A stretch of DNA of 64,000 nucleotides from Microstegium vimineum (GCA_022036555.1 CM039128.1:25552719-25616718); one strand, 5' to 3'. Positions 46,507-57,898 are shown, counted from the stretch's first letter. Numbers and translations are program-made. The notes: generated from the letters alone by a model not told the origin.

Positions 46507-48133
46507 TCTTGTGTGAACCATGCATTCATGTGTAATATAAACATGTTTAATATGGTAATGCACATAGGCTTGGCTAACGCGGTTAAGATAACCGCCCTCA
46601 AAGCGTGTGACAAAGCTTAACCGCGGTTTAAACTTGCAAGCAACCTAGATTCACTTTTCGTATTGCATAAGCATATGCATGTGTGTCGTTTGCCCTTTTC
46701 TCTTCGGTTAAGTTTCTTGAGCATCCTCTATAATAATCCACTTAGGGGGAGCATTCCAAGCTCAAATCACTCTTCTACCCTCTTGTGGCCATATGATGTC
46801 TCCTTGGCGCTTCCATTCGAATATTTTGAGCTAAAAACTAAATTTAAGCCTATGGCAAAATAATTGAAAATGAGTGTTTGAGAGATGGTTCTCATATCAA
46901 GTCCAATCAAGTGTTATTTGGATCTTATTGGGATTGGAACTTGGTTGAGAGAAAGACGCAAAAAGAAAATTTGAAAAATTCCACTTTTTAGGCGTCGGAC
47001 GCTGCCGACGGACGCTCGGTGTCAATTGCCTCAGCGTCCGTCGCAATCGTCCGGAGATTAAAGTTGCCCGCTAAAAGGGCGACGGACGCTCTCCCAAGCG
47101 TCCGTCGCGGTCAATGCGATTGGGCGTTTCAAATCGGCTCTGGAAGCCCGACGGATGATGCCATCGGACGCTCCCCGAGCGTCCGTCGCATGCTGACGGA
47201 GCGTCTGTCGCCTATGCGTCGGACCGTCCGTCGCGAACTAAATGGCGAATTTTTTTTTTGAAAACCCCGATCTTCTCTCTGTTTCTCCCGTCCGATTCAG
47301 TTCGCCGCCGCACCGCTGCTCAAACCCTAGCCGCCGGTTTTCGTCGCCGTTTAGCAACCAAGCGCCGCCTCCTGCCCTGCGCCGCCGTGGATCTCCTCCC
47401 TGCGCCGCCGGGCTCCTTCCCCAGCGCCACCCGCACCTGTGCCGCCGCCATTTGCGCCGCCACTCGCCTCCACTGCGCCGCTGAGGCCTTTCCTGCGCCC
47501 TTGCTCGACCCCTCTAGGCTCCACTGCCGCGCCAGGATCTCTCCCTCTGCCACCCAAGCTAGTGCATCCCTTTTGGCCGAGGAGCTCTCCTTCTTGGAAG
47601 GGTTTCGATTTCTAGGTGAATTTCACTTTCAATCCCTGTGAATCTCACTCTGTTTTGCAAATCACCTTGCTAAACCCTAAACCCCTCTCCCTGCCTTGTT
47701 TAGAGTGCGGATTGCGGAGTGCGGTTGACGGATCTGGGAAATCTCTTTTCTTCTCCCATTTTGGTCAGAGGCTCGAGGTATGGCAGTGGATTTCATCGAT
47801 CTATTCTTTCCTGTTTTCATGCTTCTAATAGATCCTTACCTCTAGTTAATTGCTTATGGTTTATATATCTCTATCTATCTCTGACGAGCAGGGTCAGTTG
47901 GTCAGTTGATCAGAGGATCAGACAGTGGGCAGTGTCAGTGAACTCGGGGCAAAGCCCGCGAGTACGGATCGAGGCAAAGCCTCGCGAGGACAGTCCAGGG
48001 CCGGCGTGCCACTCTTTGTTTTGTTTGGTTCTGTTGTCTGTCAGAGGATCAGGGATAGTGTTTGCTTGGCAGTGGGGCCGTGGTTTGTTTGTTGAGGTTT
48101 CCTGTCAGTGGTTTGTTTGCTAGAGTTTGGAAA
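46507..48133 (+). other. Intergenic block between pol and the extra ORF of the Sirevirus
   Basis: 46739-46755 holds a PPT-like cacttagggggagcatt. 46985-47240 holds a second cluster of gcgtcggacgct-type palindromes. 47265-47640 then looks like a plant gene leader (pyrimidine-rich, aaaccctagccgcc, many gccgcc words). 47640-48120 reads like an intron, with several GT starts and a tttgctag before the ORF start at 48134. No frame here has family features. Confidence 0.6.
46985..47240. repeat. Internal copy of the U3 palindrome cluster
   Basis: The same 12-base words as in the LTR, including gcgacggacgct (47088-47099) and its exact reverse complement agcgtccgtcgc (47106-47117) around a 6-base loop, and cggacgctc (47165-47173) with gagcgtccg (47177-47185) around ccc. 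It lies outside the LTRs, upstream of the extra ORF. Confidence 0.8.
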
Positions 48134-50843
48134 ATGGCACGGACGAAGAATGCAGGTCCCATCCCCGGTAGTGGTGCTGACCCTCCACCTCCACCGCGTC
48201 CACCCACTGACCGCGGGAAGGGAAAGCAGAAGGTCATTTCTCGAAAGCGCAAGAGGCCAGCAATGGATCCGGATTCGGTGGCCGCGCTTGCAGTAGCAGA
48301 GGCAGCTGAGTTAGCGGAGCGAGGAGGACGTCGCGCCGGCTTGAGGCTCTCGCCTCGCCGTGGAGCGCGTCGTGAGTCCCCTCCACCTCCAGTGTCAGAG
48401 CCCGTCGAGGCTTCAGAGGCACCAGCGACAGAGCCAGTCCCAGCGACTGAGCCGACAGAGGCCGCGGGCCATTCTACCATTGGAGAGCTGATGAGCCATC
48501 GAGTCACCCGTTCCCGAGGCTCAGGTGCACCACCTAGCCCTCCAGGACCCAGACTCCCAGACCCAGTGAGGCACTAGGTCAGGACACTTACAGCGAAGCA
48601 AGTCCAGCTGCTTCGGTTTGTCGACTTTCAGTCCTGGTTCCCACCTCAGAGGGACCCCCGTGCCGGACGTGAGTTCTATACTACAGTGCACGAGGACTTC
48701 TACCGAGCGTATGTTGACACCGATGCTCCTCTCAGGGCCCACAGGGTGTGCCCATCTACTCAGATTGAGGGGATCGGTGGTCCAAAGATCCTGCAGCACC
48801 TCCAGTACATCCAGGGATTGACAGACTTGATGGGGCGCTCAGGGGCATATCAGAAGGAGTGGGTTTACCAGTTCTATGCTTCTCTGTGGATCTCACCTGA
48901 TCACGAGTTCCTCCACTTCGCATATCAGGGACGTGACTTCAGGGTTATAGCTGCCAGGTTCTGAGAGCTTTTTCACCTTGGATCTTCACCTACCAGGATC
49001 CACAGTCTCTGCTATGGGGATCAGGAGGCCCCTCGCCGACCTCACGATGGTATAGTACCATCCACAGACTTTGTCAGTCCGTGTGTTTTCAGCAGCCGTT
49101 CACTGAGGGTTCGAGCCGTACGCCACGAGACCTCACCCCTTTGGCTCGGATCCTCCACGAGGTTCTCAGACGGACTATTCTACCCAGGATTGGAGCTAGG
49201 GATACTATCACTCGTCTTCAGCTTTGGCTCCTAGCTCACATTGTACGGAAAGAGCAGTTCGACCTCTGGGACTTGATAGTGAGCGAGCTCGAGGATATCA
49301 TAGCTGCTGGATTCAGAGGTCATTGACAGCTACAGTTCGCACATTGGATCTCTTATTTGATAGTTGCCAAGACTGGGTCAGGCGTCATGAGAGTCACCCT
49401 CACGAGGTCAGCTACTGAGTTTCCAGTATACTCGATGAGCCAGCTTGTGGCCCATGGACAGTTGCCTCGCCCCAGCAGAGCCTACAGACCAGGCACGAGG
49501 CAGGCCGGAGTGCCACCACAGTCAGTCGAGGTCACCGATGCCATAGTTGAGCAGATTGCTCAGGCAGAGCTAGCTGATTTGGATGCCGAGATCGATACAG
49601 CTGCAGAGACAGTATTCAGAGAGGATCTCGACTCTGACAGCTCTGACGAGGACTACCAGCCCGTGCGTGAGTATGCACCGATGACACATGACCACGAGGC
49701 AGGTGGGTCAGGCACAGCTGCAGCAGCTCCAGCTCCAGGCTCCAGTTCCTCAGAGGCTACCTTGCTCACTATACTCTCGAGGATGCAGGAGGAGCAGTCT
49801 CGCCAGGCAGAGGAGCAGAGACGACAGGCTGCAGACCTACGGAGGCTCACTAAGCAGCAGCTGGCAGCTCAGGCTCAAACACAGGCTAGGCAGGATGAGT
49901 TCCAGCGCCAGTTCCTAGCCTATCAGCTACAGCAGGTAGAGATCCAGAAGACTCAGACTCTTCTACTTGAGCGTCTTCTGGCCTCTAGCTCTGGGCAGAC
50001 CTCTACGCCACAGTTCCAGTTGCCAGCCGTCTCTCAGCAGCAGTAGTTCACTTCTCCTCCACCGCAGCCTCCAGTAGTCGTGGTGCCCACTCCAGCGTTA
50101 CTGTCCAGAGGACAGCAGAGTCAGGCACCAGCTACACCTCCTTTCCAGCCAGCAGCTTCTCCTGAGTACCAGACTCCGAGGACCTAGGTGTCCTCTTGGA
50201 TAGGTTCACCCGGAGAGTTCCAGACGGGATTCACTCCTACCCGGGGAACTACTCTAGCAGAGGCCTCGCGAGATCTGTCCGCTTCATACCTTGAGATCAC
50301 GGGAGAGACTCCCCAGGAGCACCTCACCAAGCCACACCAGCTCCAGAGACTGCAATGGATCTTTCGGCGACAGGCACTCACCAGTTCTCAGTTGCATCGT
50401 CGGAGATCGCACCTGAGCAGTCGGCACAGACAGTTACCACACCTCCAGCTGCCGTTCAGACGGATGCCATATCTCTAGCAGATGAGGTTACAGTGGCAGT
50501 GTCCTCTCCTGGTCAGACTCAGCCTGCAGAGGTTGCAGCAGTAGTGTCCCTAGTGGCACTAGCAGTGACTCCGTCCCCCTCGCCTCGAGTTTTCACTCGT
50601 CGGGCCCCCAGGCCCGCTACCACTGAGGCAGGACCGTCAGAGGCACCAGCAGAGCCTCAGCGAGAGTCAGTTGAGACCGCAGCTACCGAGGTGCCAGTGA
50701 CAGCTCCAGAGACCACCCCAGTTGCACCTACACCAGCAGAGACCGTGTCAGATGAGTCAGACGAGTCCGATCTTCAGGACTTCATCATGTTGGATCGCAG
50801 AGCTACCGCTACTTCGCCTTCTTCTCCAGCCCCAGACTCTTAG
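48134..50843 (+). pseudogene. Sirevirus extra (envelope-like position) ORF, broken
   Basis: From ATG 48134 a frame gives a basic, proline-rich start (MARTKNAGPIPGSG), a KRKRP nuclear-signal-like patch and an SRSP-type acidic region. Stops stand at 48577 and 48964. The segment 48578-48964 (in frame) matches a 'putative plant transposon protein' type domain (FYRAYVDTDAPLRAH, GAYQKEWVYQFYASLWI). 49081-50046 continues in another phase (LARILHEVLRRTILPRIG) and ends in a glutamine/arginine-rich coiled coil (about 49790-49980). Further pieces to 50843 end in an acidic tail, DESDESDLQDF. I see no signal peptide or membrane helix, so 'envelope' describes position only. About 900 codons if unbroken. 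Confidence 0.65.
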
Positions 50844-50860
50844 TTTTTGGTGCTAGACGC

Positions 50861-51239
50861 CAAAGGGGGAGAGAGGGTCGAGTATAGAGATAGGGGGAGG
50901 GATTTGGATCTTTGTATGTTTATTTCCCCGTACTCTTTCATCATGTCTCTTTTATGCATTTGTCTATATGTGTGATGTGATGATGGTTGATGTATATATG
51001 GGTGCATGTGAGCTTCCGCGCTTTACTCCGATACATCCTTTGAGAATATCATGAGGTACTGTTTTTTCATTCATATCCGTGAGTACCATGTTTTTGTGAC
51101 TTGGCTTGGGTGAGCAAGTATGCTTCATTACCTTTTTACTAACCCTTGCTCAACCATTCCAAGTCACCCTCGATTCTTAACCAAAACTCTTATCCATACT
51201 TGAGGTTCTATTGTCGTCAATCACCAAAAAGGGGGAGAT
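50861..51239 (+). other. Repeated polypurine tracts before the Sirevirus 3' LTR
   Basis: Three purine runs: aaagggggagagaggg at about 50861, gatagggggagggat at about 50889, and aaaaagggggaga directly before the LTR (51225-51238). The last one is the functional PPT by position. Repeated PPTs upstream of the main one are known in Sireviruses. No gene lies between them. Confidence 0.7.
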
Positions 51240-52851
51240 TGAAGAATCATGGCCCTAGTTGGTTTCGGTGATTAACGACAATTAGAGATCATTATGGCTA
51301 ACGTGTGTTTTGCAGAGGCTATGCGTAGCTTAGCCATAGTGATCAAGGAGAATGGGCTCTAAAGGTCACACTTAGCCCCCAAGATGGATATCGTTTCGGT
51401 TCTTAAGGAGACATGATGAAGACCCTAGAATGATAGGCTAAGTGCCATAAGGAGATGAAGGGCACTTAGAATTAGATAGGGCTTCACTTTTTACCTTTGA
51501 CCGTACTATTTAGAGGGGTTGAGATTAGTAGCTTGACTTAGGAAAGCTTCATGTTTAGGTGTGGTGCACACTTGACTTCCTTAGCTCTAAGCAAACTATG
51601 GTGACCGTAAGATAGCCTAGAACAACTTCCATTTTCATCGCGACGAAAAACGGAGTTGTCAAAATCATTTTCTGGGCGTCGGACGCTCCTGGCAGGGGCG
51701 CCGGACGCTGTTCGTCGCGTCGGACAAAGGCGCCGGACGCTGGGTGGTTGAGTCCACAGCGTCCGTCGGCCTTCCAGAGAGGTTGTTTTCTGGCTAAGTT
51801 TTTCAGGGTGCGTCGGACGCTGTCCGTCAGCCAGGCGTCGGACGCTGCGAAGAGCGTCCGTCGACCTTCCAGATTGGTGTTTTTCAACCCTAGCCAGAAT
51901 TCAGCGTCGGACGCTGTGGCTGAGCGTCCGTCGCCCAGTGACGTAGCGTCCGTCGCTGGGAACAGTGTGTCAGAACTAGCCGTTAGACAGAGGCGTCGGA
52001 CCGTCCGTCGCCTAGGCGTCGGAGCGTCCGTCGCCTCAATTATGAACAAAAACTAGCCGTTGGGCATGCGACGGACCGTCCGTCGCCTAGTCGACGGAGC
52101 GTCCGTCGCTAACTTAAAATGCCAGCCCGAGGCAGTTTTCAGATGGTCTATTTATAGCCCCTCCCTCTTCTCTCCCACCTTGCCTTTGCTCATTTGAGTT
52201 GCTGAGTTTGTTGAGAAGGTTGGGAAGAGAGCAAGAGCCCTAGAGAGAGAGAGTGATTCGCGAATCCATCCATCCTCTCTCTAGTTCATCCAAGAGTTCA
52301 AGTGTGCATCCTCTAGTTGTGAAGCTTGAGTGAGTCAAGCGAAGATCGAAGCTTGTTACTCTTGGTGATCGACATCACCTAGACGGTCCGGTGGTGCTCG
52401 GAGGAAGGTGATCGCCGGAAGATTGTCGGCGGCCCTTCTCCATCGACGTTGTGATCGGTTGTGGGTGAATCACCGAGCTGGAGTGGCGAAGAATCAGCCC
52501 GTAGAGAGCACTCATCCCTTGCGCGGGATTGAGGGGGAGCTATACCTTGCGAGGTGCTCCAACGAGGACCAGGGGGAGTGTCGACTCCTCGATACCTCGG
52601 CAAAACATCGCCGCGTCAAGCATCTCTTTCCCTAGCTCTTTATTACCGCATTACTTTCCGCACTTGTCTTTCAATTCATATTAGAATTGTGTAGGAAGTC
52701 TTCGCTTTCCCTTACCTTGTTACCGCTTTCTAGCTAGGACACACAAGCGGTAGGCACTAGGGGGTTAATTGGCTCTTTATAGGTTTAATTCTTGTTTAGA
52801 AATTAAAAAGAGCCCAATTCACCCCCACTCTTGGACATCTTGATCCTTTCA
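51240..52851 (+). repeat. 3' LTR of the Sirevirus
   Basis: 1612 bp, partner of 39201-40813, followed by the GACCC target duplication. Confidence 0.95.
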
Positions 52852-52930
52852 GACCCACATCCAGCCCTGCCCTTGTTGTGCTCAGGCTGCTTACCAATGC
52901 CAAGAGGCCACATAAAGAAGCTCTCAGTCC
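52852..52930 (-). pseudogene. TAF1B putative last coding exon, part before the Sirevirus
   Basis: An acceptor (cctcag) ends at 52931 and opens a frame starting GTESFFMWPLGIG that reaches the GACCC duplication. It continues in the same phase at 39200-39105 (SLFAEAMYQEGKNYASIP, a TAG, then a short tail to TGA 39105). The open phase across the insertion supports a coding exon. I cannot confirm that it belongs to TAF1B rather than to a neighbour. Confidence 0.5.
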
Positions 52931-53216
52931 CTGAGGTATGAAGCTACTTATCCTTTGAAACCACAGTTACACAATATGACTTTTTTCCAGAAAAGGAATG
53001 GAGGGGCGTATTGCTTTGTGTGCCATAAGTACACAAGCATATTCAGATAATAAACTCTAATTACTTAAAAATCACATTGTATTCCTGGATTGAGAAAGTG
53101 AATGAAATTAAATGCTTGCATACGTAAATACAGAAGTACTGGGAGGCATAATGCTCAAGGACAATTAGGTTTGATGCGGAACCATGTTAGCAGAGTATGA
53201 GGCTACACTAGGAACT

Positions 53217-53678
53217 TCAGTCAGATACAGATCTTAGCTCATCTCCTGTTCCAGTAGAAAAGCTCTGCAACGTGTTCAAGCTTCTTTCAATTCGCTCCTC
53301 AATACATGCAAGCCTCTTCTCAAGTTTGAACATACTAATATACATGATACGAATATCAATTTCCGCAAGCTTTGCAAAAGCTCGTAGCAGCATGTAATAA
53401 TCAGCATGTGCAACATAAATAAAGCCACCGCTTAGCCGCCGCCTCCTATAACGAAGATAACCATCTGATTTCCTTGGTTTCCTAGGTGGCATTTAATGAA
53501 ATCCATCATCTTGCATCTCTGACTTGAGCATTTGCATTGCATCATGACCTGAAGATGCAGAAAAGGAACTTGCTTCAACGAAAGCTCCATCTCGTTAGTG
53601 CTTCTTCAGTTCATTTGTAATTGGAATGTCTTCAATAGAATGAGACTGGGATTTTCCATGATCTTTTGGATTATCATC
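53217..53678 (-). pseudogene. TAF1B exon with two in-frame stops
   Basis: From acceptor attgcag: DDNPKDHGKSQSHSIEDIP, TAA at about 53598, a middle piece with GHDAMQMLKSEMQDDGFH, TAA at about 53493, then MPPRKPRKSDGYLRYRRRR, and ADYYMLLRAFAKLAEID to a GTATCTG donor-like site near 53225. The phase stays the same across both stops, so they are point changes, not shifts. Confidence 0.7.
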
Positions 53679-54133
53679 CTGCAATGAAACACCACAATCA
53701 TCGAAAAATTTACAATTCGAAAAAAAAATTTGTGCAAGCCAACTAGAATGGTTCTATCATAATAAAATCTAACCAGGATCCTACACCAAACAAAATTTCA
53801 AGGTTCAAGGTCTAACTCAATTTGTGCTTTATAACCAAGTGCCGCAAAAGTTCTGCAAATAGAAGTTCCCACCCCATTCCTCTCTGGTTATTTTTCCCTT
53901 TTTTCAAATATGGAGATTAAATTTGTATTTATAGATAGTTTACCGTAAAATTTAGCTGTTCTTTAAAGCTTAAATAGTTGCATAACAAGGACAGGATGAA
54001 CTGCGCAAGAGTATGATAAGGGAAAGCGATTGATACATAATGGACACATTTTAACAGTTACATATATGATATCCACGTCATGCAAAAGGAAAATAGGTAA
54101 GAATTAATAACATTGCCAATCGAAGTACAGTAC

Positions 54134-54258
54134 CTCTCTGGCTTTGTACATATCACAAAAGATCTCTACTAGATGATTCTCTTCATCTGAAAATGTAATC
54201 CCAGTAAAAATAACTTCCTTGCAGTATTTGAGATAAGAGCGGAGATCACTCGAGTAGT
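54134..54258 (-). pseudogene. TAF1B exon
   Basis: Open frame between ttttgcag and GTACTG: DYSSDLRSYLKYCKEVIF and ITFSDEENHLVEIFCDMYKA. Borders are clean; no damage seen. Confidence 0.7.
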
Positions 54259-54966
54259 CTGCAAAATAAGAAAAGTTCAAGTCAGTGTCCTACCATTAAG
54301 AAGTATTCCCACCAGACAAAATGTCAACCAAGATCAAGAATATGTCCAGTCAACCCTTGATAACTTTTATCAAAGATATCGGTCCAAATATAGACTAGAA
54401 TACAATGAAGTCAGTTTATTCATAATAATCTTTCACAAAAAATCCCATATTATTTTATTCATCAAATAGCATCTGACTTTGCAAAGTTCTACTTTCTGTA
54501 GCTCAAAGAAACCATAGAAAGATTCTTGAACTTCCCATTCCAATGCTGAAACAAAGTTACTCAACATCTTTAAAAACAAAATTGACAAAAGTAAAACTGT
54601 ATCTTAATGAAGAACATGGCAAAGTGGTTCAATGTTCTCCATCAGTTTGCCATGTCTGTGCATGGCAAAAGTTGATGCTAATTGCTCTATGTTAGGGTAT
54701 TACTAGAGAAGTAATAATCAAGTAATGTGGGATAGTTATGCATATTTTGTTATGTTTTGAAACACAGAATGATTGACAGAAAAAGATATGTTACAGTCTT
54801 GGCTTCAACAGACGTGAAATATGCAATCGACAATTCTTGCATTTAGTATAGTGTATAGCAAGTTGAATATAAACTACCAGACAGTCAGGATAAGCATGCC
54901 ACAAACTACCATGTGTACTACAAGATAAACATAATGTGTAGACAAGGCTATGAAATTCAAATTTAC

Positions 54967-55117
54967 CATGTGTCGTATTGATTTTTTCATAGGAAGCTGC
55001 AATAGCACACAACAGTTCTCTTCTGCCAAACTCACTGTTACTAGCCTCAAGCTTCCTGGAAGTTGATGAATTTGTATCATGGTGAGATTCACATGTGTTT
55101 CTTTCTTCCTCACAAGT
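54967..55117 (-). pseudogene. TAF1B exon
   Basis: Open frame between gcaacag and GTAAAT: TCEEERNTCESHHDTNSS and FGRRELLCAIAASYEKIN. Clean splice borders. Confidence 0.7.
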
Positions 55118-55205
55118 CTGTTGCAAAGAAAAGTTACTTCAGGTCATATGCATTTATCAAGGACCTAAGATGTTTTGAAGAAAGGTAATCAATGTGACAA
55201 ACAAC

Positions 55206-55809
55206 ACCTCCCATATCCCTTGACCATTGATGTTATAAAGAAGTCGTAGTGCCAAAATAAGGATAGCCATAACGCAAACCCGTGTAGGGACTCTAGCAGG
55301 ATTACTAGACAACCATAATTCTGCAGGCATTGCCCATTCATAAATTCGGCATGCGTGGGGGAGGATTGTATCTATAGGCAGTAACAAGTCCTTCAAACAA
55401 CGTTGAGCAATTGCATAGAAGTTAACTGAAGGAAGCCTCAAGCCTACACTTTGTGCTATGGATCCAGCTTCAGCTTCCAGTTGCCATGCTCCGATAACTC
55501 GCACAGGCCTGAACAGCTGCCTTGCCTCCAAAGGGCAGTCTTGGAAAGAGCTCCCAAGGAACCTGTCTACTTCGGTAAATGCAGCCACATAAGGGATATT
55601 CCCCTCCATTGCCCACCTGTAAATGTCGCTTGGCAGGATGGCTTCACAGACAATATGACAGGGCAATAAACAAAAAGCCAACGTTGAGTAAACCGGCAGC
55701 ATCATCCTCAACGAGCGCAAAAAGGCAAACTCCACCTTGCGCCTGTCTTTTCCTTGCAGCAACATATCATCATCCCATTCATACTTCACCTCATCAGGTT
55801 TCTTGTTAT
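55206..55809 (-). pseudogene. TAF1B main cyclin-like exon
   Basis: About 200 codons without a stop between ttgttgcag and GTGTTG. This is the best-conserved part of plant TAF1B, the TFIIB-like cyclin fold: LPVYSTLAFCLLPCHIV, PSDIYRWAMEGNIPYVAAF, LRLPSVNFYAIAQRC, ILPHACRIYEWAMPAELWL and PTRVCVMAILILALRLLYN. No lesion is seen in this exon. Confidence 0.85.
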
Positions 55810-55895
55810 CTGCAACAAGAGATAGATTAATGTCAAAGTCTGTTCAGTTCTTGCAATGGCAATGACTAACAAGGGCGAGCATAAAAGTGGCTCAC

Positions 55896-56332
55896 CTCCA
55901 CTGCCAGAACACTTCTCTCCCCGCAGCCTTGTGGTCCTCGAGCACCTGGCGGCCCCAGATTCGGTCAAACACCCTGGATGCAGCAACCTACCGCACCCAG
56001 ACAACGCCAGCCACAGCACACACAAACGCGCCTGCCTGGTGGCGCTCCACCAGCACCTCCAGCTGCCGCTGCAGGATCACCTGGAGACCCCGTACATACC
56101 GCCAGCGGACCCACACTACCAAATCCTCGGGCTCCCCCAATGTTCCAGATCCAGGCACAAAGTGCCGCAGCTCACTGAGCTCTGTGAAGTCATCAAAAGC
56201 GGCAGCAGCAGGCACGGGAGTAGCCTGAGGGGTTGTCATGTAGGGGTGTGCGGGCACCAAGCTTGGGGGTGGGCTGGGTAGCAACACGGCGGACAGAGAT
56301 GTTGCCAGTGGCAGGGAAGTCATGAGGGTCAA
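55896..56332 (-). pseudogene. TAF1B exon with stop codon
   Basis: It ends at donor GTGAGCC. The frame with FDDFTELSELRHFVPGSG and WRYVRGLQVILQRQLEVL, then ERHQAGAFVCAVAGVVWV, is stopped by TAG at 55990-55988, where tryptophan is expected; beyond it the same phase continues to the donor. Upstream a phase change near 56235 separates the PHDFPATGNISVRRVATQ part. The right-hand border is blurred by the LINE. Confidence 0.7.
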
Positions 56333-56344
56333 CAGCTGGTGTGC

Positions 56345-56743
56345 AGAGCCCTTTCTTCATGGAGATCATCATTGGAGCTTGGCAAATCTGGATGCAGAGG
56401 AACAGTTTTATCTTTGATCGTGGCCACCCTTCCTTTAGCTCCTGGAAGCAAAGTTTTTTGGATGAAGCTAATTTGCAGGCTCTTAGACTCTGTGACTCTA
56501 AAAGGGCGATTTTCTTATCTATTTTAGGAGTCCTAGTTTAGTGCTGTTGGTTCCCTCTCTTTTCTGTTGTGGGGTTGGCTTTCTTCTCTAGTCCATCTCA
56601 GACCCCCCCCCCCCCCTCTCCTTCTGCTCTTGTACAGTTTTTCTCCTTGTTGTTTCTCAAACAGTTGTTGGGCTTTGCTTTATTTAAAATAAAATCTTTA
56701 CAGTGGAGGCCTCCCCTGCTGTATTTTAGGTTCAAAAAAAAAT
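56345..56743 (+). mobile_element. 5'-truncated L1-type LINE
   Basis: Plus strand. The end of an L1 ORF2 (IIIGAWQIWMQRNSFIFDRG, then stop) is followed by about 200 bp of 3' UTR with a C14 run at 56605-56618 and a final A9 at 56735-56743. Truncated 5' end plus poly(A) is the mark of target-primed integration. The A tail abuts TAF1B exon sequence (tggccatcatc). I could not find a clear target duplication on the left. Confidence 0.7.
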
Positions 56744-56744
56744 G

Positions 56745-56874
56745 GCCATCATCAGCGTCCTCGGTGTTGTAGTTGTCACTGATGCCACAATGATCACACA
56801 CTAGGTTGATGCTTCCACCACTGCCACTGTAGGGATCGGAGGAGGTGCCGCCAAGGTTGTAATCCATATTTCAC
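56745..56874 (-). pseudogene. TAF1B first coding exon (zinc ribbon start), cut by LINE
   Basis: From acceptor cttcttcag the exon starts gtgaaat and ATG at 56867: MDYNLGGTSSDPYSGSGG, then CDHCGISDNYNTEDADDG. The CX2C is the first half of the Rrn7/TAF1B zinc ribbon; the second cysteine pair is missing because the LINE begins here. Confidence 0.7.
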
Positions 56875-57898
56875 CTGAAGAAGGTGCACAAATTTAGAGT
56901 TATTTTACTTGGAGAAAAGGTATGTTACAGACAGAGACTTTAATTGCCAAAAAAAATACAAAACAAGGAAACCAACAGTTTTGGCATATGATAAAACTGA
57001 AATTAAAATATAGTAAAAGCATGCTCAGCTATCCTCCAGTCCACAGTACCACACATATTCACTCCAATCCAACAACTCTAACCTGAGAGCAGAAGCTATA
57101 AACATGCATAATCTCCCAATTAAAACAAACAAGATAAAATTGGATCCACAATGAGTTTATACCTTTTTTCTATTAATTGCTGATCAAAGCACATATAAAC
57201 TCTGATAAGTGTTTTTTTTTAAATTAAATAGTGGCATGGTACCAGCTCCATCGAGAAGCCTGTTTCAAAAACAAAACAGGGGCCGGGGCAGTGTCAACGC
57301 TAACATGAAACAGAACAAATTATGAGCTTCAAGTACATTATTCGGCTAATGATGAAAACTTGAAATTTCGATTTTTTTCACAACACATGTATTGCTCTGA
57401 AATAGGTTATTTGTTCAGAGGCAGTAGTATGATCAAACAATAGTCAATATTGATCTATAGTACGGAATGAGCAACCAACAAAATGAATCAGATTCAATGA
57501 GTAACTAATGATATAAGAATGGTGTATAACATCTTTCTTTAATGGAAGCCATAAAATGGATGGTTATTTTTTAAGGAAGCAAGAAACCATAAGTGACAAA
57601 GTTAACACATTACAAAAGAGAAAATATACACCCCTGAAGGCAAGGAAGACTACAGCATCAAAGAATCAATAACCAAAGGCAGATTTTCCCTTTCATCATG
57701 CACCTAGATGTCAAACAGTAGATAATCAACACAACTATGTACATAATAGGAGGATTAGCAGGCAATGCGAGTGATTGGCATAGCATAGCAATCTAATCTG
57801 GAGATAGTGCGCACGAAAGAAAAATATTTCTTGTGCACAGAAGCAACGACAGTTATGCAGCACAGATATGGATACATGTATCCGTATCAACAAATATA

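Larger units (their letters stand above)
39201..52851 (+). mobile_element. Sirevirus (Maximus-type Ty1/copia) with extra 3' ORF
   Basis: 13,651 bp. LTRs at 39201-40813 and 51240-52851 (TGAAGAATCATG ... CCTTTCA), flanked by GACCC at 39196-39200 and 52852-52856. The primer site follows the 5' LTR. The order is gag, protease, integrase, RT, RNase H (to 46506), then 4.7 kb with an extra ORF, then several polypurine tracts and the 3' LTR. The large size, an extra gene after pol, palindrome-rich LTRs and repeated PPTs are the Sirevirus features known from maize and soybean. The RT box YVDD is intact, but gag and integrase are frameshifted. The LTRs differ by about as many 1-base gaps as substitutions. 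Confidence 0.93.

Noticed and set aside
48134..50843. Calling the extra Sirevirus ORF a true envelope gene
   Set aside because: No signal peptide, transmembrane helix or fusion-like segment can be seen. Only its position after pol is envelope-like.
56569..56772. Proline/serine-rich frame near the C14 run
   Set aside because: It lies in the 3' UTR and poly(A) of the LINE fragment and is not a gene.
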